Translations under genes and position numbers: made by a program | Notes under the pieces: generated by a model | Seen by the model: the letters and a program-made list of their open reading frames with translations, nothing else | Told to the model about the DNA's origin: nothing | Databases searched by the model: none | In this document: in pieces, positions 1 through 5,440 of the stretch | Layout: each line of letters begins with the position of its first letter | How positions within the stretch are numbered: position 1 is the stretch's first letter | Assembly (NCBI GenBank): GCA_017652345.1 | Contig: JAGCBE010000156.1 | Span: 1-7,581, forward strand | Direction of reading: 5' to 3' | DNA length: 7,581 bases | Source of the DNA: Methanobrevibacter sp. | GTDB taxonomy: Archaea > Methanobacteriota > Methanobacteria > Methanobacteriales > Methanobacteriaceae

Positions 1-1
1 C

Positions 2-433
2 CTTTCTAATTTTTATCCATCTGAGGTAGAGTACAAAGGGATTAAGTTCCCAACAGTTGAGCACGCATTTCAGGCTGCAAAATGTAAAACAAAAGAAGAA
101 ATGCAGAAGTTCACAGAATATGATACTCCTGGTAAGGCTAAAAGAGCGGGAAGAAAAGTTGATTTAAGAAATGATTGGGAAGATGTAAAACTAAATATCA
201 TGGATGAATTACTTAAACAAAAATTTTCCAATCCTGCAATGGCCGAAAAACTTTTAGAAACAAAAAACGAATTTTTAGTGGAAGGTAATAACTGGAATGA
301 TACATTCTGGGGAGTTTGCGATAGAAAAGGAGAAAATCACCTAGGAGTTATTTTGATGAAACTTAGATCAGAACTTCTGATAGGTATCGCTAATGAATAC
401 ATGATAGAATCTGGATGGAGTAATGTGACGTGA
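2..433 (+). CDS. NADAR / YbiA-like N-glycosidase family protein (5' partial)
   Basis: The reading frame is open from base 2 to the TGA at 431-433, so the gene enters from outside the window; about 143 residues are visible. Numbered from the first visible codon, the hallmarks of the NADAR (YbiA/RibX, DUF1768) fold are present: LSNFYPS at 1-7, the FPTVEHAFQAAK motif with a conserved Glu at 20, TPGKAKRAGRKV in the middle, and EGNNWNDTFWGVC at 94-106 followed by NHLG at 112-115. The family usually starts 10-20 residues before the LSNFYP motif, so only a short N-terminus is missing. The internal ATG at 101 cannot be the start, because it would remove the V-E-H motif. Known members cleave N-glycosidic bonds in riboflavin intermediates or remove ADP-ribose from guanine bases; which substrate applies here cannot be read from the sequence. 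In a phage, nucleic-acid or nucleotide damage reversal is my inference. The RlaP-like gene follows after 49 nt. Confidence 0.9.
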   Translation, partial: LSNFYPSEVEYKGIKFPTVEHAFQAAKCKTKEEMQKFTEYDTPGKAKRAGRKVDLRNDWEDVKLNIMDELLKQKFSNPAMAEKLLETKNEFLVEGNNWNDTFWGVCDRKGENHLGVILMKLRSELLIGIANEYMIESGWSNVT

Positions 434-467
434 AAGCATTTATGTTGTTTTTATTAGGTTTAGACAT

Positions 468-473
468 GGAGGT
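468..473 (+). promoter_or_regulatory. Ribosome binding site that fixes a GTG start
   Basis: GGAGGT lies 9 nt before the GTG at 483. The downstream frame has no ATG before the catalytic GS motif, so this Shine-Dalgarno and the GTG are the only reasonable start for the nucleotidyltransferase gene. Confidence 0.75.
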
Positions 474-482
474 AGAGGTTGA

Positions 483-1514
483 GTGAATAATTTAACAAAT
501 GTAATTAAAGAAAGACTTACAAAGATCGGTAAAGATTTCAATGAAAAAGAATATGGGTTTTTAAATACAGATGAAAGACTTCGCACTCCTGTCCTTATCA
601 CTCTTGGTGGATCTCATGCCTATGGAACTAACATTGAAACATCTGATATGGATATTCGTGGAATTTCAATGAATAGTGCAGATAATATTCTTCTTGGAAA
701 GGATTTTGAACAAGTAGCAAATGAACCAACAGATACAACTATCTATTCTTTCGATAAGATGACTTCCTTACTTACAAATTGTAATCCAAATACTATTGAA
801 ATTCTAGGTGTTAAACCAGAACATATACTTTATAAATCAGATATTGGCGAAGAACTAATTAAGAATAAAGATATGTTTCTTTCCCTTAGAGCTGTTAAAT
901 CCTTCGGTGGTTATGCAAATGCACAACTTTATAGACTTCAGCAAAAGTCCCTTGTAGCTCTTACACCAGAACAACTTAATGCCCATATTGTAAAAACCTT
1001 AAATGGAATGAGAGATATGCTTGAAATGAAACATGATATGAAGGGTATTCAAGTGCATCTTAAAGACGGTGAGATTGTTGTTGATATTAACGTAAATGAT
1101 TATCCAGCAGAGAGTATTGCTGGTGTTCTAAATGTTTTTAATAAAACACTAAACGATTATCATAAGAATTCAGTCAGAAACGAAAAAGCTATGAATCATG
1201 GAAAAATTTCTAAGCACGCAATGCATCTTTTAAGGCTTTATATGATGTGCGAAGATATTCTTCTAAAAGGCGAAATCAACACATACAGAGAAAAAGAACA
1301 TGATCTTCTGATGGATATTAGAAATGGAAAATATCTTGGTGAGGATGGAAGACCGAACAAAGAGTTTTTCGATATTGTTAAAGAATATGAGGTCAAAGTA
1401 GAGTATGCCAAAAAACATACATATCTTCCAATGGAACCTGATATTGAAAAGATCAACAATTTCAGAAAAAGAATGAACCTAAGAATGGTTGAACAAATTA
1501 CTAAGAGGAGGTGA
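483..1514 (+). CDS. RlaP/YcgL-type nucleotidyltransferase (DNA polymerase beta superfamily)
   Basis: A 343-aa soluble protein starting at GTG 483. Near the N-terminus it carries the minimal nucleotidyltransferase signature: GGSHAYGT at residues 42-49, then SDMDIRG at 54-60 with the metal-binding pair D55 and D57. D84 in TDTTIYS is a good candidate third carboxylate. The NPNTIEILG motif at 101-109 and the helical KISKHAMHLLRL segment at 241-252, followed by ILLKGE, are typical of the PF10127 (YcgL/RlaP) family, and the length fits. The family transfers nucleotides to an acceptor and has been predicted from gene neighbourhoods to take part in RNA repair; no substrate is established here. All the expected catalytic residues are present, so the enzyme is probably active. 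The final Arg-Arg codons and stop (AGGAGGTGA) double as the ribosome binding site of the next gene, which implies translational coupling. The preceding NADAR gene suggests a shared damage-reversal role (inference). Confidence 0.87.
   Translation: MNNLTNVIKERLTKIGKDFNEKEYGFLNTDERLRTPVLITLGGSHAYGTNIETSDMDIRGISMNSADNILLGKDFEQVANEPTDTTIYSFDKMTSLLTNCNPNTIEILGVKPEHILYKSDIGEELIKNKDMFLSLRAVKSFGGYANAQLYRLQQKSLVALTPEQLNAHIVKTLNGMRDMLEMKHDMKGIQVHLKDGEIVVDINVNDYPAESIAGVLNVFNKTLNDYHKNSVRNEKAMNHGKISKHAMHLLRLYMMCEDILLKGEINTYREKEHDLLMDIRNGKYLGEDGRPNKEFFDIVKEYEVKVEYAKKHTYLPMEPDIEKINNFRKRMNLRMVEQITKRR
1506..1514 (+). promoter_or_regulatory. Ribosome binding site embedded in upstream stop
   Basis: AGGAGGTGA matches nine bases of the anti-Shine-Dalgarno and contains the stop codon of the nucleotidyltransferase gene. 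The GTG at 1511 sits inside this site and cannot be used. GTG 1517 (5 nt after AGGAGG) and ATG 1523 (11 nt after it) remain as candidate starts for the next gene. Confidence 0.7.
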
Positions 1515-1522
1515 ATGTGAAA

Positions 1523-1981
1523 ATGACTTTAAGAGAGTTTGCAGAGAGTTTTAATATATATGATAGATACTGTGATTATGCATTTAGAGTTTGTGGAAAA
1601 CTTGTAGATTTTTCAGACGAAATTGTAACAGCAAAAATAAGGGATTTTTTAGATGTTACTAATATTGAAATATCCGTGGCATCTTCTGATATGAAAGAAG
1701 TGTTCACTTCAAATAGATTCTTATTTAATAAAACTCAATTACTTGATTTAGAAATTGATAAAGCACAGTTGTTTTCAATTTCTTATGATAAAACAAGTGA
1801 TGAAGAGGTTAATGTTGCATGGCACAACGAATCTATTTTAACTAAGTTTACAAAACCAACTATTTGTTTTTCGGTTCCACTTAAAGACTTTCTTGACGTG
1901 CGACATTTAAACATTTATCTCTTTTTCATGGAACGCGGTTATGATCATGAAAGAGCACTTACCACAGCAAATCGCAACTAA
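1523..1981 (+). CDS. Uncharacterised protein, about 153 aa
   Basis: I do not recognise this protein. From the ATG at 1523 it is 152 residues plus stop; GTG 1517 would add two. A start at GTG 1511 is excluded because that codon is part of the Shine-Dalgarno. The sequence is a mixed alpha/beta, acidic-looking soluble protein with many Phe and Asp residues. It has no signal peptide, membrane segment, Cys cluster or recognisable catalytic motif. It begins MTLREFAESFNIYD and ends with a charged helix-like stretch, ERGYDHERALTTANRN. Its start is coupled to the end of the nucleotidyltransferase gene, and the next gene's start lies 15 nt beyond its stop, so it belongs to the same message. It could be a small accessory partner of the nucleotidyltransferase, but nothing in its own sequence shows that. 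Confidence 0.8.
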   Translation: MTLREFAESFNIYDRYCDYAFRVCGKLVDFSDEIVTAKIRDFLDVTNIEISVASSDMKEVFTSNRFLFNKTQLLDLEIDKAQLFSISYDKTSDEEVNVAWHNESILTKFTKPTICFSVPLKDFLDVRHLNIYLFFMERGYDHERALTTANRN

Positions 1982-1996
1982 TTGTGGAGGGTTTAT

Positions 1997-2191
1997 ATGA
2001 AAGTCATTAAACATGGTAATAAATATCTTGGTGTAAAAGCCGGAATAACTAGAACATTCAAATGTACTAATTGTGGTTGCGTTTTTGAAGATGAGTCTTG
2101 GAGCTTATTTAACGGGAAAACACATAAATATTATCAAAGATGTCCAGAGTGTTTAAAAGAAGCAGAAGAAGCAAAAATTGGAGGTAAATAA
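1997..2191 (+). CDS. Small zinc-ribbon protein, 64 aa
   Basis: The ATG at 1997 is preceded by GGAGG at 1986-1990 with 6 nt spacing. The TTG further upstream would precede the ribosome binding site and is rejected. The product starts MKVIKHGNKY, a common opening for tiny phage zinc-ribbon proteins. It has two CxxC knuckles, C23-x2-C26 (CTNC) and C49-x2-C52 (CPEC), separated by 22 residues, which fits a single zinc ribbon; an extra Cys lies at 28. The tail is Glu/Lys rich. Such ribbons bind zinc and often contact nucleic acid or a partner protein, but no specific role can be assigned. Its Gly-Gly codons near the end form the ribosome binding site of the next gene, whose ATG follows the stop by only 2 nt. 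Confidence 0.87.
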   Translation: MKVIKHGNKYLGVKAGITRTFKCTNCGCVFEDESWSLFNGKTHKYYQRCPECLKEAEEAKIGGK

Positions 2192-2193
2192 TT

Positions 2194-2661
2194 ATGGGTT
2201 TAGATTACGAGATACATCTCACTATAAGAGATAAAGAAACTAAGATGAAACAATGGTGTATTGAAATATCTTATTGGAGAAAAGCATGGAGTCTGTGTTC
2301 TGAAATTCAAGGAATTATAAATAAACCAATATACAAGATTTCAAATGATGAAGATTTTTACACAGTATGTCATCCAGCCGTTTTGAATGAGATTTCAGAT
2401 ATTATAATTAAAAATATAAAAGACCTAAATAGTGATGTTTGGACAGATTCTGTTTTTTCACCTTTAGTAACAAGAGACGCATCACTTAGAAATCTGGAAC
2501 ATTTATTGTCAGCCGAGGAATGGTTAAAAGACCCAGAGGATGAGGATGCGTTTGATTTAATGTTTAACGAATCTGAAAAAAGAGACATTTCAATTCAAGA
2601 ATCCTATTTAAAGAATAAGGACAAATATGAAATTGTAATTGAGTTTATAAACAGTTATTAA
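2194..2661 (+). CDS. Uncharacterised protein, 155 aa
   Basis: ATG 2194 has GGAGGT at 2180-2185 with 8 nt spacing; this site lies inside the last codons of the zinc-ribbon gene, so the two are likely co-translated. The protein begins MGLDYEIHLTIRD. A short YWRKAW segment at about residues 27-32 faintly resembles a YWRKAN motif seen in small phage proteins of unknown role; this is weak. The C-terminal third is acidic (EEWLKDPEDEDAFD) and probably helical. There are three scattered Cys and no paired Cys motif, signal peptide or membrane segment. A hairpin overlaps its stop codon, and a gap of about 65 nt follows before the large downstream gene. I cannot assign a function. Confidence 0.85.
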   Translation: MGLDYEIHLTIRDKETKMKQWCIEISYWRKAWSLCSEIQGIINKPIYKISNDEDFYTVCHPAVLNEISDIIIKNIKDLNSDVWTDSVFSPLVTRDASLRNLEHLLSAEEWLKDPEDEDAFDLMFNESEKRDISIQESYLKNKDKYEIVIEFINSY

Positions 2662-2684
2662 GACTGTTTAAAATAAAATTTTTT
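2648..2684 (+). terminator. Hairpin over the stop codon, possible weak terminator or mRNA-processing element
   Basis: TAAACAGT (2648-2655) and ACTGTTTA (2663-2670) form a perfect 8-bp stem with a 7-nt loop that contains the TAA stop at 2659-2661. A six-T run lies at 2679-2684, but eight A-rich bases separate it from the stem, so the layout is poor for a standard intrinsic terminator. It may attenuate transcription, stabilise the RNA, or separate translation of the two flanking genes. Confidence 0.35.
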
Positions 2685-2714
2685 ATTGTATGAATTTGAT
2701 TATGGAAATCAAAC

Positions 2715-2722
2715 AAGGAGGT
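2715..2722 (+). promoter_or_regulatory. Strong ribosome binding site that decides the start of the large gene
   Basis: AAGGAGGT is followed by ATG at 2726 (4 nt after GGAGG) and ATG at 2729 (7 nt). The upstream in-frame ATG at 2690 has no ribosome binding site and precedes this one, so it is not the start. Spacing favours 2729. Confidence 0.8.
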
Positions 2723-2728
2723 AAAATG

Positions 2729-4783
2729 ATGGATTTTATTGGAATGAGAGATTTGCTTAATAAGCATTTTATGGAAAAGATGTATCCAAGATCTTTCCTG
2801 TATGAAATGAGTCTTGATAAGGATAAATTGTGGAACATTTATCTTGATTCTTTCCCGAAAGGAACAAATGAAATTTATAGAGAAAGAAGATACCATGACT
2901 GTTCTTGTTGCCGTGGTTTTATTAACCATATTGGAAATGTTGTTGCTATTATTGATGGAAAAATTATTTCAATTTGGGATTTTGATATTGACGATAGTAC
3001 ATTTGGTCCGGTAGTAAAAGCATTGTCAGACTATGTTCATAAACATAATATTACTGATGTATTTCTTTCAACGGAGCATAAAGTAGGATGTCATCATAAT
3101 TTTGAATTGATGGAATCTGTTGGACAGCATAGATGGGATCATTTCTTTATTGATCTTGAAAACAAACATTTTGTAAATAGTTATGATAAAGGAACTGAGC
3201 TAAATAAATATAGAACAGCAAAGCAAACATTCAAACGGGCATTGGAAGAAATTACACTGGATGCTACAAACATTCTTTTGGAACTTATTTCAGATAATTC
3301 TATTTATCGTGGTAATGAATGGAAGGAAGTTTTAAAATCATTTAAGAACCATAAACTCACATATGCTAAATTGAGAACAGAAAAAGAAAAAGATATTTAT
3401 ACATGGGAACATTCTGTAAAAGAAAATAAGGCATTGACAGGACTTAGAAATACATCTATTGGAACACTTCTTGTAGATATTTCTAATGGACGGGATCTTG
3501 AAGAAGCTGTAAGGGCTTATGAAGCAATTACCGATCCAACTGTATATAAACATCCAAAACCTATTTTCACAGATAAGATGAGAAAAGATGCCGAAAAGAA
3601 AATCACAGAACTTGGATTCATGCCATCACTTGCAAGAAGATTTGCTACATTGGATGATATTACAGTAAATGATATTCTGTTTACTGATAGGTCCGCAGCA
3701 AATAGAATTAAAGGTGCTAAAAGTATTTTTGATGATCTTGCAAAAGATGTTGTATCTAAACCTAAGAGATTTGATAGAGTAGAAGAAGTATCTGTTAAAA
3801 AGTTTGTAGATGATATTCTTCCAACAGCAAATAGTATTCAAGTATATGTTGAAAATTCACATAAACCTAATTTTGTCTCACTTATTGCTCCAAAGGTCAT
3901 AGAAGCAAAGTCAATGTTTAAGTGGGGAAATAATTTCACATGGGCATACACAGGAAATCTTACAGACAGCTTCAAACAGAAAGTAAAAGAGTTTGGTGGA
4001 AATGTAGAAGGTGTTCTTAGATTTTCTATTAAATGGAATGAATCAGGAAAAGATAATGTTGATCTTGATGCACATTGTAACTCACCTTCCGATCATATTT
4101 ATTATGGGAATAAAACGGATCATCGTTCGGGTGGATGTCTTGATGTGGATATTCAAAGACCAATTTCACAAGTTCCAGGAAACGATAAAACCGCAGTAGA
4201 AAATATCACATGGGGAAATAAATCAAAAATGCCTATTGGAGATTATGCATTCTATGTGCATCAATATTGTGGAAATCTTTCAGATGGATTCAGAGCAGAG
4301 ATTGAATTTTATGGAAATATCTACTCATTCGATTATCCAAAAGGAATCAGGCAAGGACAAAATGTAAATGTTGCAATCGTAACACTTGATAAAAATGGAA
4401 CATTTACAATTAAACCGTCAATCGAATGCTCTAATAATCCTATTACTATTTGGAATATTTCAACAAATCAATTTGTTCCAGTTACAAGTATTATGTATTC
4501 TCCAAATTATTGGTCAACAGCAGATGTTAATGTTGGTCATCAACACATTTTCTTCATGTTGGATGGTTGTGTTAATAATGAAAATCCTTCAGGAATTTTT
4601 AATGAATTCCTTGTAAACGAGCTTAATGAAAACAAGAGGGTTATGGCAGCACTTGGAGGTAAGCTTAAAGTAGAGGATACAGATGATCAACTTTCAGGTC
4701 TTGGTTTTGCCTTGGATAAACGAAATGAAGTAGTTGTCAAGGTTATTGGAACAAGTGAAAGAATTATCAAGATCAAATTTTAA
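2729..4783 (+). CDS. Large conserved protein of unknown function with C-terminal DUF2135-like domain, 684 aa
   Basis: Numbered from ATG 2729. Residues 1-150 form a first module containing a DCSCC cluster (C58, C60, C61) and GCHH at 120-123, a possible metal site. Residues 160-345 are mostly helical and include GLRNTSIGTLLVDIS at about 238-252. Residues 395-425 carry KWGNNFTWAY. Residues 428-552 resemble the YfaP/DUF2135 beta-sandwich: DNVDLDAHC at 442-450, IYYGNK, GGCLDVD at 468-474, AVENITW at 489-495, PIGDYAFYVHQYCG. The tail has HQHIFFMLDGCVNN (604-617) and DQLSGLGF (653-660), ending in a basic beta strand. From memory, this whole architecture matches a conserved family of about 680-700 aa found in bacteria and phages with no assigned function, so the gene looks full length. 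There is no signal peptide or membrane helix; it should be cytoplasmic. The central helical part faintly recalls the Ro60/TROVE pattern, which is unproven. Confidence 0.88.
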   Translation: MDFIGMRDLLNKHFMEKMYPRSFLYEMSLDKDKLWNIYLDSFPKGTNEIYRERRYHDCSCCRGFINHIGNVVAIIDGKIISIWDFDIDDSTFGPVVKALSDYVHKHNITDVFLSTEHKVGCHHNFELMESVGQHRWDHFFIDLENKHFVNSYDKGTELNKYRTAKQTFKRALEEITLDATNILLELISDNSIYRGNEWKEVLKSFKNHKLTYAKLRTEKEKDIYTWEHSVKENKALTGLRNTSIGTLLVDISNGRDLEEAVRAYEAITDPTVYKHPKPIFTDKMRKDAEKKITELGFMPSLARRFATLDDITVNDILFTDRSAANRIKGAKSIFDDLAKDVVSKPKRFDRVEEVSVKKFVDDILPTANSIQVYVENSHKPNFVSLIAPKVIEAKSMFKWGNNFTWAYTGNLTDSFKQKVKEFGGNVEGVLRFSIKWNESGKDNVDLDAHCNSPSDHIYYGNKTDHRSGGCLDVDIQRPISQVPGNDKTAVENITWGNKSKMPIGDYAFYVHQYCGNLSDGFRAEIEFYGNIYSFDYPKGIRQGQNVNVAIVTLDKNGTFTIKPSIECSNNPITIWNISTNQFVPVTSIMYSPNYWSTADVNVGHQHIFFMLDGCVNNENPSGIFNEFLVNELNENKRVMAALGGKLKVEDTDDQLSGLGFALDKRNEVVVKVIGTSERIIKIKF

Positions 4784-4817
4784 GTGAATAAGGGCTGTTA
4801 GATACCAGCACTTAAAA
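4778..4817 (+). other. Stem-loop spanning stop codon and intergenic gap
   Basis: TTTTAAGTG (4778-4786) pairs perfectly with CACTTAAAA (4809-4817), a 9-bp stem that includes the TAA stop of the large gene. Within its 22-nt loop GCTG at 4794-4797 could alternatively pair with CAGC at 4806-4809. The sequence after the stem is A-rich, not U-rich, so it is not a standard plus-strand terminator. A role in mRNA processing, stability or translational insulation of the next gene is possible. Confidence 0.4.
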
Positions 4818-4845
4818 ATAAAAATCAAAAACGGAGGAAATTATT

Positions 4846-5226
4846 ATGGAAAAGAATATTTACAAGTATGCGGCTGAAAACAGAATTAGATTTCAGTCCA
4901 CAAAAGGAAGTTTGTGCGTTGAAGATTTGTTCGTCTTATCAATGACAGACCTTGATAAGATATACAAGGCATTGAAAGTAGAAGAAAGAAATATGGCAGA
5001 AGAGTCCCTTATGGATGAAGTAAATAAAGATTCTACAGTTCTTGGGATCAAGATTGAAATCGTAAAAGATGTTTATGCTACTAAAAAGACTGAAAAAGAA
5101 CGTAGACTTGAGGCAGAGGAAAGAAGAAAGCAGCAGCAGAGAATTGCAGAGATTATTGATATGAAGAAAGACGCTGCACTTCAGCATAAATCAATCGAAG
5201 AACTTGAAGCAATGCTGAATGAATAA
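4846..5226 (+). CDS. Small charged coiled-coil phage-type protein, 126 aa
   Basis: ATG 4846 follows GGAGGA (4833-4838) with 7 nt spacing. The product starts MEKNIYKYAAENRIRFQSTKGSLCVEDL, continues with LSMTDLDKIYKALK, has an IKIEIVKDVYATKKTEKERR segment, and ends in KSIEELEAMLNE. This order of elements matches a common short protein of Firmicutes and their phages, usually described only as coil-containing or hypothetical. Residues from about 80 to 118 are very rich in Glu, Lys, Arg and Gln (EAEERRKQQQRIAEIIDMKK) and should form a long helix or coiled coil suited to oligomerisation or partner binding. It has no enzyme motif, signal peptide or membrane segment. It is the last gene before a strong terminator, so it closes the upstream transcript. 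The family recognition is from memory; no function is known to me. Confidence 0.88.
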   Translation: MEKNIYKYAAENRIRFQSTKGSLCVEDLFVLSMTDLDKIYKALKVEERNMAEESLMDEVNKDSTVLGIKIEIVKDVYATKKTEKERRLEAEERRKQQQRIAEIIDMKKDAALQHKSIEELEAMLNE

Positions 5227-5313
5227 ATAGTTTATATCTAAATAAAAAAACAATTAAACTCCTAGATCAAAGATCAAATATATCTGAAGAAATAATCATT
5301 ATACAACATATAC

Positions 5314-5345
5314 AAAAACTCCACATAAACTTTGTGGAGTTTTTT
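5314..5345 (+). terminator. Strong intrinsic terminator
   Basis: A 12-bp perfect stem, AAAAACTCCACA (5314-5325) with TGTGGAGTTTTT (5333-5344), has a 7-nt loop and a T-tract running into 5345. It ends the seven-gene block that precedes it. The A-tract on the left arm means it could also stop transcription arriving from the opposite strand. The 87 bases before it, from 5227, hold no gene; a tandem GATCAAA pair at 5265-5278 is the only visible pattern. Confidence 0.9.
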
Positions 5346-5367
5346 ATTATCTTTTTTCAAAAATCTC

Positions 5368-5396
5368 TTGACTTTTTCATTATAATATGTTATACT
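5368..5396 (+). promoter_or_regulatory. SigmaA/sigma70-type promoter with extended -10
   Basis: The -35 box TTGACT (5368-5373) and the -10 box TATACT (5391-5396) are separated by exactly 17 nt. A TG at 5388-5389 one base before the -10 gives a full extended -10 element. The start of transcription is expected near 5402-5404, leaving a leader of about 38 nt before the ATG at 5441. It sits directly downstream of a terminator, so it starts a new transcription unit, and it should be strong with host RNA polymerase. Confidence 0.88.
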
Positions 5397-5406
5397 ATAT
5401 ATAGTA
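5393..5406. promoter_or_regulatory. 14-bp palindrome over the -10/start site, candidate operator
   Basis: TACTATATATAGTA reads the same on both strands and covers most of the -10 box and the expected start site. It is flanked by further inverted arms, ATGTTA at 5387-5392 and TAACAT at 5409-5414, whose centre is displaced by one base. The whole 28-bp dyad could bind a dimeric repressor or be a start-site hairpin. The repressor is unknown, and AT-rich DNA produces such palindromes by chance more easily. Confidence 0.45.
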
Positions 5407-5440
5407 AATAACATACATAACCTAAATGGAGGTAACTAAA

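Noticed and set aside
1238..1459. Minus-strand open frame inside the nucleotidyltransferase gene, and similar ones at 2370-2588, 2645-2929, 3338-3553, 3626-3841 and 4939-5187
   Set aside because: All lie opposite well-supported genes, lack ribosome binding sites and give Ser/Ile/Phe/Cys-rich translations typical of antisense shadows.
2690..2725. Upstream ATG at 2690 as the start of the large gene
   Set aside because: No ribosome binding site precedes it, and the strong AAGGAGGT lies downstream of it, correctly spaced for ATG 2729 (or 2726).
5265..5278. Tandem GATCAAA repeat in the gap before the terminator
   Set aside because: Only two 7-bp copies in AT-rich DNA, with no further copies or dyad nearby; chance is enough.
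5381..5386. Perfect TATAAT as the -10 box
   Set aside because: It is only 7 nt from the TTGACT box and no -35 lies 17 nt upstream of it; TATACT at 5391 has the right spacing and a TG extension.
5426..5440. ATG at 5426 as the start of the Cys-cluster/OB gene
   Set aside because: It overlaps the GGAGGT ribosome binding site that serves ATG 5441.
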